64,000 nt of DNA from the NCBI GenBank assembly GCA_036011305.1, contig DASCNA010000145.1, positions 21,435 through 85,434 on the forward strand, given 5' to 3'. Under the pieces are notes generated by a model, which saw only the letters and a list, made by a program, of their open reading frames with translations, searched no databases and was not told where the DNA came from. This stretch comes from DASCNA01 sp036011305. Its GTDB lineage: Bacteria; Verrucomicrobiota; Lentisphaeria; Victivallales; GWF2-38-69. Below, piece by piece: positions 7,572 to 16,751 of the stretch (position 1 is its first letter; each line of letters starts with the position of its first letter). A program made the translations under genes and the position numbers.

Positions 7572-10298
7572 TTAAATCTTTTCTACCTTGCAAACAGTAT
7601 ATTTTAAAGCGGCTATTTTAGAGAATGGATCTTTCTCACTTCTTGTTAGAGTATTTACCAACGCTTCATTAAAATGCCAAGCCATGAAAAGTTCGCCTGT
7701 TGAGACACCTGATGTGATTTTAGCTGCTACTTTAATTTCTCCCTGTCTGGAAGTTAGTTTCAGGATTTCATCATTTTTTATGTTTATGTTTTCTGCGTCA
7801 GATGGATTGATCAAAACACACGGTTTATTTACGAATTCATTTAATGTATTGTTACGTCTTGACATAGTTGCAGAATGATACTGATAAAGAAGTCTTCCGC
7901 TATTGAGAATAAACGGATACTCTCTAGTAGGCTGTTCATTCTGCGGAATATAGTCAACTGGAAATAATACAGCTTTACCGTTCGGTGTGTTAAATTTTTC
8001 TTTGAACAGAGTTGCTGTGCCGGGATCATCCTTTGATAAACACGGCCACTGAATTTCTTCTTTAGTAATCCTGTCATATGAAATTCCTGCCATTATCGGA
8101 GTAGCTTTTGCAATTTCATCAAATATTGTACTTTCATTTTTAAAATTTCCGATAGATATTTTCATACGTTTCGCAATTTCAACAAGTATTTCCCAGTCAG
8201 CTTTACACAATCCCGGAGAGTCTACTGCTTTATTGATTTTCAGCACTCTTCTGTCGCTGCTGACAACTGAACCGTTTTTTTCTGCCAAAGCTGATGCTGG
8301 AAGAATAACATCAGCGTATTCTGTTGTAAGAGTAGGGAAAATATCAATAGCTACAAGAAAGTCAAGTTTATTAAAAGCTTCTCCAGTATGATTCAGGTTT
8401 GGGTCGGTATGCATAGGATTTTCACCCATTATTATCATGCCTTTGATCTCTTCTCTATGTGCTGCGTCTATGATTTCTATAGTAGAATATCCTACTTCAG
8501 AAGGTAAATCCTCTAATCTTACATCCCATAATTCAGCTATTTTTTTCCGATTTTCTTCATCATTTGAATGAATATAACCTGGATAGAATATAGGAGAACA
8601 ACCGACATCAGTTGCACCCTGTACATTGTTTTGTCCTCTCGGCGGGGCTATTCCTGCATTATCTTTACCGATTTGACCTGTAATAAGCATCATATTTAAT
8701 AGTCCGTAAACATTATATGTGCCTGTTAGTTGCTGACTCATCCCCATTCCTGTGGCAATAACTGCAGTTTTGGCAGAACCGTAGATTTCTGCGGCTTTAA
8801 TGAGTTTTTCTTTTGCAACACCTGTAATTTTTTCAACATATTCAGGAGTGTATTTAGCAACAAGTTTTTTGAGCTCACCAAAGGCCTCCATGCCTCTTTC
8901 TACTCTGTTTTTAATAAAATTTTTATCAATAAAATTTTTATTTATTATTACATGAACTAAACCGTTTTGAAGTGCTACATCTGTTCCTAGTTTTGCCTGA
9001 AGCCAGACATCGGCATATTTAACTAAAGGGGTCCATCTTGGATCAACAAGTATAATTTTATTGCCTTTTGCTTTACCTTTTTTTAAATATGTGGCGGTAA
9101 CAGGATGAGTTTCTATCATATTACAACCTGTAACAAAAGTACATTCAGTATTTTCAAAATCCTGTATAGAGTTACTGCCTGCTCCGTCACCGATTGATTT
9201 CAGCATAGCAGTTACAGTTGATGCATGACAAAGCCTCGTACAGTAATCCATGTTATTTGTACCGAAAACTATCCTGATAAATTTTTGAAAAATATAATTA
9301 TCCTCGTTGGTACATCGTGCTGAAGCATATCCTGCCAATGCATTACTGCCATATTTATTTTTTATTGATGTAAATTTTTCTGCAATTAGATTCAGTGCTT
9401 CATCCCAGTCGGCTTCTTCAAATTTACCGTTTCTTTTTATCAATGGTGTAGTGAGACGTTCTTTGCTGTTAATGAAGTCATAACCGAAACGTCCTTTGAC
9501 GCATAATCTTCCATTATTTGGCATAACATCGTGAATGCCTGTAGATCTTACTATTTTACCATTCTGTATCCAGTATTCCAATTGACAGCCTACTCCGCAG
9601 TAGGGACAGGTTGTTCTAACTTTTTTATTAATTTTATCAATTCTGAGTTCATTCCTATGAGGTTTTTCAACGATAGCACCAGTAGGACACAACTGTACAC
9701 ATTCGCCGCAACCGTCACATTCAGATTCTTTCCAGTTATCCAACCCTGCAATTATTCTGGAATCAATACCTCTCTCAGTGAAAGATAAAACCCTCTTGCC
9801 CTGTATTTCAGAACATGCTTTTATGCATCTGAAACATTTAATACATTTGGAGGAGTCATATGTTAGTACAGGAGAGCTGGTATCTTTTTCCTGTTTAATT
9901 GTTTTCCATATAGGTGGAAATTTTCTGTTTTCTTTTTTATCCAGACCGTATTTTATGATCAAATCTTTCAACTCATCATAATACGAATTGTCACCTTCTT
10001 CATTATGTTCTGAAAGCAGATAGTCAAGAGTATGTTTTCTGGCATCTTCAATCTCTTCATCAAATGCAGTAACTTCCATACCGTCAGTTACATTAATACT
10101 GCAGGCAGGTACGAATCCTTTTTGACCTTTTATTTTAGTTATGCACAGTCTGCATGCACCGGTGGGAGTTAAATTTTTGTGATAACATAAGTTTGGTATG
10201 TCTATATTATTTTCCAGTGAAGCTTTCAGTAAATTATCACCTTCATAGGTTCTTATTGATTTGCCGTCAATACTTATATTAACTTTTTTATTATTCAT
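7572..10298 (-). CDS. fdhA: NAD-linked formate dehydrogenase catalytic subunit (Mo/W-bisPGD, Cys type)
   Basis: Oxidises formate to CO2, or the reverse, at a molybdenum or tungsten bis-pyranopterin centre. The N-terminus is a NuoG-like [2Fe-2S] domain (CYHKNLTPTGACRLC...PACS, residues about 37-70). Two ferredoxin-type [4Fe-4S] motifs follow (CIKCFRCIKAC and CDGCGECVQLCP), then the MopB cluster CPYCGVGC near residue 232. The metal ligand is cysteine 357 in TRLCHAS; its codon is TGT, so this is not a selenocysteine enzyme. The C-terminal molydopterin dinucleotide-binding domain begins near residue 790. No signal peptide is present, so the complex is cytoplasmic. It is preceded by the NuoE-NuoF fusion gene with an 18-base gap, giving a soluble NAD-dependent complex. 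No fdhD or cofactor-biosynthesis gene is nearby. Confidence 0.92.
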   Translation of the reverse strand: MNNKKVNISIDGKSIRTYEGDNLLKASLENNIDIPNLCYHKNLTPTGACRLCITKIKGQKGFVPACSINVTDGMEVTAFDEEIEDARKHTLDYLLSEHNEEGDNSYYDELKDLIIKYGLDKKENRKFPPIWKTIKQEKDTSSPVLTYDSSKCIKCFRCIKACSEIQGKRVLSFTERGIDSRIIAGLDNWKESECDGCGECVQLCPTGAIVEKPHRNELRIDKINKKVRTTCPYCGVGCQLEYWIQNGKIVRSTGIHDVMPNNGRLCVKGRFGYDFINSKERLTTPLIKRNGKFEEADWDEALNLIAEKFTSIKNKYGSNALAGYASARCTNEDNYIFQKFIRIVFGTNNMDYCTRLCHASTVTAMLKSIGDGAGSNSIQDFENTECTFVTGCNMIETHPVTATYLKKGKAKGNKIILVDPRWTPLVKYADVWLQAKLGTDVALQNGLVHVIINKNFIDKNFIKNRVERGMEAFGELKKLVAKYTPEYVEKITGVAKEKLIKAAEIYGSAKTAVIATGMGMSQQLTGTYNVYGLLNMMLITGQIGKDNAGIAPPRGQNNVQGATDVGCSPIFYPGYIHSNDEENRKKIAELWDVRLEDLPSEVGYSTIEIIDAAHREEIKGMIIMGENPMHTDPNLNHTGEAFNKLDFLVAIDIFPTLTTEYADVILPASALAEKNGSVVSSDRRVLKINKAVDSPGLCKADWEILVEIAKRMKISIGNFKNESTIFDEIAKATPIMAGISYDRITKEEIQWPCLSKDDPGTATLFKEKFNTPNGKAVLFPVDYIPQNEQPTREYPFILNSGRLLYQYHSATMSRRNNTLNEFVNKPCVLINPSDAENINIKNDEILKLTSRQGEIKVAAKITSGVSTGELFMAWHFNEALVNTLTRSEKDPFSKIAALKYTVCKVEKI

Positions 10299-10316
10299 AT
10301 CTGATATTACCTCGGC

Positions 10317-12068
10317 TTAATTGAGATTTAGAAGTTCACTTTTAAAATAACGGATAGCACTTTTAACCGGCATGATAGGGGACTGTCCCAGTGGACAAAG
10401 TGAATTTTTAGCCATATACTCTGTCTCCTGAAGAAGAATCTGAATATTCTTTTCTCTATCTTCTTTAATGTTTTTTATATCATCTAATATATTTAAAAGT
10501 TGTTTACAGCCGATTCTACATGGAGCGCATTTACCGCACGATTCATGCTTGAAAAATTCCAGTATTGATTTTAATATATCAAAAATGTCAGAAAAGTTAT
10601 TGAAAACTATGACCGCACCTGAACCTAGTACTGCACCTTTTTCTTTAAGTTCATCATATCCCATTTGTGTGTCAAGGAGAGTTGAGTCAACAAATGTTCC
10701 GGCTGCACCTCCCAGCAGTGCTCCTTTGAATTCTGTACCGTCTATAACTCCGCCGCCAAGTTTATTGATAAGATCTCTAATAGTAATACCAAATTCCACT
10801 TCATAGTAGCCAGGATTGTTTATATTTCCGCTTAGATTAAATATTTTTGTTCCTGTTGATTTTTCTGTACCAAGTTTGCTGTACCATTTTGGACCATTCT
10901 TAATAATCGCCGGAATGTTGGCTAATGTTTCAACATTATTTACAAGTGTCGGTCTGTTAAAAAGTCCTTTTTCTGCAGGAAAGGGCGGTTTAATTCTCGG
11001 ATAACCTCTTTTTCCTTCAAGTGATTCGAGAAGTGTCAGTTCTTCCCCGCATAGATAAGAACCTGCGCCTAACCTTACTTCAATATCAAAAGAGAAACCG
11101 CTTCCATAAATATTTTTACCCAGATAGCCATTATCATAAGCATCTGAAACAGCTTTTTTTATTCTTTGAATTGATAGAAAATATTCCCCCCTAATATACA
11201 AGTAACCTTTAGTTGCTCCGATGGAGTAAGCTGTTATCAACATACCTTCTATCAGTAGGTGAGGATCGTTTTCCATTATAACTCTATCTTTAAAAGTACC
11301 CGGTTCACCTTCATCTGCATTGCATACGAGATATACATTCCTGTTTTCATCGGTTTCATTTTCCGCATAGCTGCTGGTAAATTTCATTTTTAAACCTGTA
11401 GAAAAACCTGCACCGCCTCTGCCTTTGAGGTTGGCTCCAATAAAATTAGAAGATGCCAGTTCCTCAATTATATCTGAAGGTTTTAACTGCAGGGCTGATT
11501 GCAGAGCTTCGTATCCTCCCGCTGTTTTGTAATCATTGATATTTTCAGGATCAATCCTTCCGATGTTTTTCAGAACTACTCTTTTTTCAAGATTAGAAAC
11601 GGATATACTGTCATGCCGTGTTTTTATATCGTTAATAAGATTGGCAATTTTACTTTCATCCATATTGCCGTGAACAGCCTGATTAATCATCATTACCGGA
11701 GATTCGTAGCAATGTCCAAGACACTCAGCTGTTTCAATGGAAAACAGTCCGTCTTTTGTAACTTCATTAACTGATATATTCAGTTTATCTTTTAGTATTT
11801 CAAGCAGGTATTTACTGCCTTTCATCCGGCATATAGGTGATCTGCATACCCTGATTACATATTTTCCTCTGGGAGTTAAACTGAACATTGAATAATATTT
11901 AGCTACTCCGTAAATTTCGGCGTAAGTACTGTTTAAATAGTCGGCTGTTTCCATCAGGTCTTCTTCTTGAAGATAATTAGCTGGGTTATTATTTTGCAAT
12001 TCATGAAGGATAAGAAGTAGATTATCCTTACGTTGAGCAAACTTTTTGAGTATTTCTTTTGAGTTCAT
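10317..12068 (-). CDS. NuoE-NuoF fusion, NADH-binding diaphorase subunit of formate dehydrogenase
   Basis: Carries electrons between the FdhA iron-sulfur chain and NAD. Residues about 1-155 are a thioredoxin-like NuoE/HoxE domain with four [2Fe-2S] cysteines (CRSPIC and CLGHC). Residues about 165-583 are NuoF: GRGGAGFSTGLK (FMN site), CNADEGEPGTFKDR (NADH site), GAGSYLCGEETL-type loop (GAGSYLCGEELTLLES), and the C-terminal [4Fe-4S] motif SCGKCAPCRIGC with a distal SLCPLG cysteine. NuoE and NuoF are usually separate genes in complex I and often separate in soluble formate dehydrogenases; here they are one 583-residue chain. It starts at ATG 12068 and leads the two-gene operon with fdhA. An electron-bifurcating role is possible but not shown. 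Confidence 0.92.
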   Translation of the reverse strand: MNSKEILKKFAQRKDNLLLILHELQNNNPANYLQEEDLMETADYLNSTYAEIYGVAKYYSMFSLTPRGKYVIRVCRSPICRMKGSKYLLEILKDKLNISVNEVTKDGLFSIETAECLGHCYESPVMMINQAVHGNMDESKIANLINDIKTRHDSISVSNLEKRVVLKNIGRIDPENINDYKTAGGYEALQSALQLKPSDIIEELASSNFIGANLKGRGGAGFSTGLKMKFTSSYAENETDENRNVYLVCNADEGEPGTFKDRVIMENDPHLLIEGMLITAYSIGATKGYLYIRGEYFLSIQRIKKAVSDAYDNGYLGKNIYGSGFSFDIEVRLGAGSYLCGEELTLLESLEGKRGYPRIKPPFPAEKGLFNRPTLVNNVETLANIPAIIKNGPKWYSKLGTEKSTGTKIFNLSGNINNPGYYEVEFGITIRDLINKLGGGVIDGTEFKGALLGGAAGTFVDSTLLDTQMGYDELKEKGAVLGSGAVIVFNNFSDIFDILKSILEFFKHESCGKCAPCRIGCKQLLNILDDIKNIKEDREKNIQILLQETEYMAKNSLCPLGQSPIMPVKSAIRYFKSELLNLN

Positions 12069-12219
12069 GATTTTCTCTCTATGTTGAAATATGGATAGGT
12101 TAGGATGCTTATGCCATTATTGTTTCATAACATTTTAAACTAAAGTTTATTATACGATTCTCTAGCCTATAATACGTGTTTGATTGTCTATAAATATAAC
12201 TTTTGAATAAAAATTTAAT

Positions 12220-13659
12220 TTATTTTTTTTTGTCGGATAAGTGTTTTCTTTCAAGCCTGGTAATTAATCCGATATAGTTACTTTTCGGGAGAATAACTGT
12301 TCTTGAAATTAAGGTATTAATTTTACCATTCTGATTTTTTGCATTTAGACTGAATCTGAGTTTTTCATGAGCAGAGTTTAATAATATGTTTTTAAATTCA
12401 CCTTTGCTTTCTTCAGTCAGAATATCATTGAACTTCATTTGTGAATTCATCATCTGTTTATGATTTAAACCAAGTTTTTCTACAGACTCAGAAACATAAA
12501 TAATTCTGAGTTCAGGTGTCAGAAGCCAAGTAATAGAGTGTGTATCTGATATAGCCAGTTCTAATAGTTTAATGATATCATCTATCTTTTTCCGTTCAGT
12601 AATATCTATTGAAAGTGTTAGAGCACAATCTTTTCCCATTATTTTTTTATCAGGGAAAGCATAGCGTGTTTCCACCCATCTTAGCTCCCCATTGGGCTTT
12701 AAAATTCTATAACTTCTTACTTTAGGCCATGAATTTGTTTCTCTGTATTTTAATTGCTCTTCTCTATCGTCGGGATGGATACAATTATCCATCCAGTAAC
12801 CGGGACCGTATTTAAAGAATGTTTCAGAAGAGTAACCAAATAATTTTTCTTTAGCCTTATTCATAAATAGATATTTCTTATTTACTACATCGGTAACTGT
12901 TAAAGCTTCAGTCATGTAATTAACATTAGCTTCGAGAAGCTCTCTTATGGATTGTGCTTTTTTTCTGTCTGTTATATCTAAAAAACTTCCTGTAAGTCCG
13001 GCAATTTTTCCATCAGTATCAAAAATAGGAATTTTTGAGATTAGTGCCCATTGCTTTTTTCTTGTACCGGGAATACAGCCTTCAGCTTTAAGTATCGGTT
13101 TTCCTGTCAGAAGCACATTATAATCTTCTTCATGGTTTTGTTTGGCTTCACTAACCGGATAAAAATCTTCATCTGTTTTGCCAAGTACTTTGTAGGTTGT
13201 TGATAGTGACAGTGATTCATGAAAAGCATGGTTTGCTGTTATGTATTTTAAATTTTTATCTTTTACATAAAAAATAGAGTGCATAGAACCAAGGAGAGAT
13301 TTTATTACAATATTTGCCTGGCGCAGTTCTCTTTGCTGTTTTTTTATTTTATTTATCAGATCATTTTCCTGTTCCTGTATCTGTTTGTCTGTAATATCTG
13401 ATAAAGAAATCCAGGATTCAATTACATCAGAGAATTGTTTTTGTGAAGCCGGATATCCTGGCTGAAGATCAGATATTTCATCAGCTCTGACATTTAAAGC
13501 CTGTGCTAGAAGTCTAATTTTAATTTCTGATGGCGTGCGCTGACCTGATTCCCATACACCTAGAGTTTTTCGTGTTATACCGAGTTTTTCTGCAACCAGA
13601 GCCATTGATAGTTTATTATGTTTTCGGAGTTTTTTAAAAACATCATTATAAAATTCCAT
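12220..13659 (-). CDS. XRE-type HTH regulator with three PAS domains
   Basis: Predicted cytoplasmic sensor-regulator. Residues about 1-60 form a helix-turn-helix of the XRE/Cro class (LVAEKLGITRKTLGVWESGQ). A coiled linker is followed by three PAS domains near residues 110-230, 235-360 and 360-475; two end in the typical PAC signature DITERKK or DITDRKK. I place the start at ATG 13659 (MEFYNDVFKKL) because GGAAG lies seven bases upstream of it; an in-frame ATG at 13674 adds five residues. It is divergent from the IolD-like operon and the 180-base gap holds a palindrome, so it probably controls that operon and itself. The ligand is unknown. No membrane segments or kinase domain are present. 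Confidence 0.8.
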   Translation of the reverse strand: MEFYNDVFKKLRKHNKLSMALVAEKLGITRKTLGVWESGQRTPSEIKIRLLAQALNVRADEISDLQPGYPASQKQFSDVIESWISLSDITDKQIQEQENDLINKIKKQQRELRQANIVIKSLLGSMHSIFYVKDKNLKYITANHAFHESLSLSTTYKVLGKTDEDFYPVSEAKQNHEEDYNVLLTGKPILKAEGCIPGTRKKQWALISKIPIFDTDGKIAGLTGSFLDITDRKKAQSIRELLEANVNYMTEALTVTDVVNKKYLFMNKAKEKLFGYSSETFFKYGPGYWMDNCIHPDDREEQLKYRETNSWPKVRSYRILKPNGELRWVETRYAFPDKKIMGKDCALTLSIDITERKKIDDIIKLLELAISDTHSITWLLTPELRIIYVSESVEKLGLNHKQMMNSQMKFNDILTEESKGEFKNILLNSAHEKLRFSLNAKNQNGKINTLISRTVILPKSNYIGLITRLERKHLSDKKK

Positions 13660-13702
13660 TAAAAGTCTTCCCATATAAAATGCTTAAAGTATACATAATA
13701 AT

Positions 13703-13716
13703 GTGTAAAATTACAC
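13703..13716. promoter_or_regulatory. Candidate operator palindrome between XRE-PAS gene and sugar operon
   Basis: GTGTAA-AA-TTACAC is a perfect inverted repeat with six-base arms and a two-base centre. A related half-site, TATGTAATTT, follows at 13721. It lies 44 bases upstream of the regulator start and 124 bases upstream of the IolD-like gene. Position and symmetry suggest the binding site of the XRE-PAS protein; this is inference. Confidence 0.5.
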
Positions 13717-13839
13717 TTTATATGTAATTTATCAAATAAAGTTAGTCTTTTAATTATACTCATTATCTACAGTCTGTAATTTTAAAGATGTAAAAGGAAT
13801 ATTAGTTTTATTACAATTTATTTTCACCGGGAGGGAATA

Positions 13840-15744
13840 ATGCAGCTTGTCGATTATCAGAAAATTGTAAATGATCGTTCAGCAAGAGCCAAATTGATTT
13901 CAGATTGCGGAAGTATTGAAAATGCTTTAGAGTCAGGGAAATTACCGAAATATTCAGATATTACTCTTTCAGAAGCTATAGTTTTAGGTTTGTTGAGGCA
14001 GGAAGTTAAAAGTTACATAAGTGTATTTGGGCATGGATCAACAGAAGTTGGTGAAGTGCTTCGAGTTTATGAACAGGAAGGTCTTATTAAAACATATTGC
14101 GTGAAAAATGAAATCGAAGCTTCCCATGCAGCAACTGCATTAAGATGGGTAACAGGAGAAAAGGCTGCTGTCATTACTTCAATTGGGCCAGGAGCCATGC
14201 AGGCATTGGCGGCTTCTTTAGTCCCAATATCAGACGGTATAGGTGTCTGGTATCTATTTGGAGATGAGACTACAGAAAATGAAGGATATAACATGCAGCA
14301 GATACCCAGAGATGAGCAGTATCTGTTCTTGAAAATGGCGAGTAACGTTGGTAATTCATACAGTTTGTATACTCCAGGTGCTGTAACCAGTGCTTTAAGA
14401 AAAGGTTTAAATACTGTAGATCATCCACATCGTGCAGGCGCATTTTTTATGCTTATGCCTATGAATACACAGTGTGAAATGATTGAATCATTTAATTTAG
14501 ATGAACTTCCTGTCGGTAATCCTCCTGCTTTAGGTACTAGTACAGATAACAACAGATTTGAAAAAGCTGTTGAATTAATACAGAACTCTTCGAAAATTTT
14601 ACTAAGAGTTGGCGGTGGTGCAAGAAAAGCCGGTAGAGAAATAGAAAAAACTTTAGATTTAGTGGATGGTGTTGCTATAACCAGTCCTTTGGTGTCCGGT
14701 GTTATTCCTTATAATCACCCAAGAAACTTGACTATTGCAGGTTCCAAAGGAAGTCTTTGCGGTAACTATTCTATGGATAACGCAGATCTTTTAATATCAT
14801 TGGGATCAAGATCCGTCTGTCAATCTGACAGTAGCAGAACTGCTTATCCAAATGTAAAAAATATTATAAACATAAATGCAGATATTGATTCTGCTACACA
14901 TTATAACAAAACAGTTGCGATTGTAGGTGACGTAACAGAAACACTGAAAAAACTAAATGCATTACTGGAAGATAAAAAACTAAATAAAGGGGCTGTTAAA
15001 TCTGAGTGGTTTACGGCCTGTTCTAATAAAAAAGCTGAATGGATTTCATTTAAAGCTGAACGCTATTATACTCCTTGCCTTTTTGATAAAATATGGAAAA
15101 AAGATGTAATGACTCAACCTGCTGCATTGGAAATTGCTACTAAGTGGGCAAGAAATAATGATTCTGTATCTTTCTTTGATGCAGGAGATGTACAAGCTAA
15201 TGGTTTTCAGGCAGTCGAAGATGATAAATTAGGTAGAACTTTTACTGATACCGGTGCCAGTTATATGGGATTTTCCACATCTGCACTTCTTGCCACTGCT
15301 ATTTCTTCTAAACCATTTTATGGATTAGCATTCACTGGAGACGGATCTTTTGTAATGAATCCTCAGGTACTGATTGACGGTACCCAGCATGGTGCTAAGG
15401 GCTGTGTCATATTGATGGATAATAGAAGAATGGGTGCTATTTCAAGTCTTCAGCATGCACAGTTCGGAGAGGAAAATGATTATGCTACTAATGATTCTGT
15501 AGAAGTTGATTATGTTGCTTGGGCTAATGCAATAAAAGGAGTAAAAGGTATCTTCGGCGGTTATACACCTGAAGAATTCAAAAAGGCATTAAATGATGCT
15601 AAAACTCATGATGGCATAAGCTTAATTCATTTACCGGTTTATTTTGGACTTAATCCGCTTGGTGGGTTAGGTGTATTCGGCAGATGGAATGTAGGCAACT
15701 GGTGTGATGATGTTCAGAAAATGAGACATAAAATAGGTCTTTAA
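13840..15744 (+). CDS. IolD-like thiamine-diphosphate-dependent hydrolase
   Basis: A 634-residue ThDP enzyme resembling IolD, which hydrolytically opens the ring of trihydroxycyclohexane-1,2-dione in inositol breakdown. Domain order is the usual Pyr, central Rossmann-like, PP. The catalytic glutamate is in KNEIEASHAA (near residue 90), IolD-like motifs VFGHG, TSIGPGA and RVGGGARKAG follow, and the ThDP/Mg site is GDGSFVMNP...DNRRMGAI (about 505-540). The N-terminus has an extra ~50 residues compared with typical IolD and the match is only moderate, so the substrate may differ. It is the first gene of the operon, behind GGGAGG eight bases before the ATG. Standard inositol genes iolB, iolC, iolE and iolJ are not in the window. 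Confidence 0.72.
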   Translation: MQLVDYQKIVNDRSARAKLISDCGSIENALESGKLPKYSDITLSEAIVLGLLRQEVKSYISVFGHGSTEVGEVLRVYEQEGLIKTYCVKNEIEASHAATALRWVTGEKAAVITSIGPGAMQALAASLVPISDGIGVWYLFGDETTENEGYNMQQIPRDEQYLFLKMASNVGNSYSLYTPGAVTSALRKGLNTVDHPHRAGAFFMLMPMNTQCEMIESFNLDELPVGNPPALGTSTDNNRFEKAVELIQNSSKILLRVGGGARKAGREIEKTLDLVDGVAITSPLVSGVIPYNHPRNLTIAGSKGSLCGNYSMDNADLLISLGSRSVCQSDSSRTAYPNVKNIININADIDSATHYNKTVAIVGDVTETLKKLNALLEDKKLNKGAVKSEWFTACSNKKAEWISFKAERYYTPCLFDKIWKKDVMTQPAALEIATKWARNNDSVSFFDAGDVQANGFQAVEDDKLGRTFTDTGASYMGFSTSALLATAISSKPFYGLAFTGDGSFVMNPQVLIDGTQHGAKGCVILMDNRRMGAISSLQHAQFGEENDYATNDSVEVDYVAWANAIKGVKGIFGGYTPEEFKKALNDAKTHDGISLIHLPVYFGLNPLGGLGVFGRWNVGNWCDDVQKMRHKIGL

Positions 15745-15839
15745 GGAACAATGTTCGTTTAGTATAGAGGGTAGAGGATTTAGTGTATGGAAGAGATATT
15801 TAATGTTATATGTCAAGCGCTAAATTAAGAGAGATTATA

Positions 15840-16661
15840 ATGGATATTACTGAGCTAAAAAAAACTGCTCTGAATATAAGAAAGCAGATAATAAATCTTA
15901 CAGCTGATAAAGGTGTCGGGCATACAGGAGGTTCGCTTTCTGAAACCGATATACTTACTACACTCTATTTTGAAATTATGAATGTAGATCCTGAATATCC
16001 TAAAATGGAAAACAGAGATAGATTTATTTTGAGTAAAGGACATTCAACACCGGGCTTTTATTCAACATTGGCTGAACGAGGTTTTTTTCCTAAAAAGAAT
16101 CTAAATGAGTTTGATGAAATAGGCTCTATGCTACAGGGGCATCCATGCATGCATAAGACTCCCGGAGTAGATATGTCTTCAGGTTCCCTAGGACAAGGGG
16201 TATCTGTAGGTATTGGTATGAGTCTTGCAAAAGAAAAATTTGGTTTGGATTTTAAAACTTTTGTATTAATGGGAGATGGAGAACAGGCTGAAGGGCAGAT
16301 TTGGGAAGCTGCTATGTATGCTGGGGCAAATAAAGTGAAAGATTTGATTGGTATAGTTGACTATAACAAAGTCCAGCTTTGCGGGACAGTGAGTGATATT
16401 TTAGAGGTTGGACCTTTGAATGAAAAATGGAAAGCATTCGGCTGGCAGGTATTAGAGTGTGACGGACATAATTTGCAGGAATTAGTTAGTTACCTGAATA
16501 AAGCTAAAGAGTTATCAGATAATGGTCCTGTTGTTTTAATTGCGCATACTGTAAAAGGTAAAGGTGTTTCTTTTATGGAGAATAAATTCCAATGGCACGG
16601 AAAAGCTCCAAATGAAGAAGAGAGACAAAAAGCTCTAAGGGAACTTGGCAGTAATCAGTAA
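15840..16661 (+). CDS. Transketolase, N-terminal (ThDP PP) subunit
   Basis: One half of a split transketolase; the other half is at 16752. It carries the ThDP pyrophosphate-binding half: KGVGHTGGSLSETD near the N-terminus, SKGHSTPGFYS, GSLGQGVSVGIGMSLA and the GDGEQAEGQIWEA...DYNKVQ metal motif (near residue 140-180). I chose ATG 15840 (MDITELKKTAL), which fits the usual start of the family and follows AGAGAG; an upstream in-frame ATG at 15810 adds ten residues without a good ribosome site. It transfers two-carbon ketol units; in catabolic operons such two-subunit forms are often dedicated to an unusual sugar. The stop codon is inside a 12-bp inverted repeat. Confidence 0.9.
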   Translation: MDITELKKTALNIRKQIINLTADKGVGHTGGSLSETDILTTLYFEIMNVDPEYPKMENRDRFILSKGHSTPGFYSTLAERGFFPKKNLNEFDEIGSMLQGHPCMHKTPGVDMSSGSLGQGVSVGIGMSLAKEKFGLDFKTFVLMGDGEQAEGQIWEAAMYAGANKVKDLIGIVDYNKVQLCGTVSDILEVGPLNEKWKAFGWQVLECDGHNLQELVSYLNKAKELSDNGPVVLIAHTVKGKGVSFMENKFQWHGKAPNEEERQKALRELGSNQ

Positions 16662-16731
16662 ATAGTGACTGCAGATGGATGAAAAAAGTAAAAATTTAGA
16701 CAAATCTATTGATAGCTGGTTACTGATTACT
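16650..16731 (+). repeat. Perfect 12-bp inverted repeat between the transketolase subunit genes
   Basis: AGTAATCAGTAA (16650-16661, containing the stop codon of the first subunit) is exactly complementary to TTACTGATTACT (16720-16731), which ends seven bases before the GAGGGA ribosome site of the second subunit. The loop is 58 bases. In mRNA this would form an intercistronic hairpin. A shorter relative (ATCAGTA-AGC-TACTGAT) occurs at 22505-22521, just after the operon. Confidence 0.55.
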
Positions 16732-16751
16732 TAAAAAAGAGGGATTTAATT

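Noticed and set aside
9228..9230. Possible selenocysteine codon at the formate dehydrogenase active site
   Set aside because: On the coding strand the codon is TGT (cysteine), not TGA.
10468..11004. Two + strand open frames
   Set aside because: Antisense shadows of the NuoE-NuoF gene with no recognisable domains.
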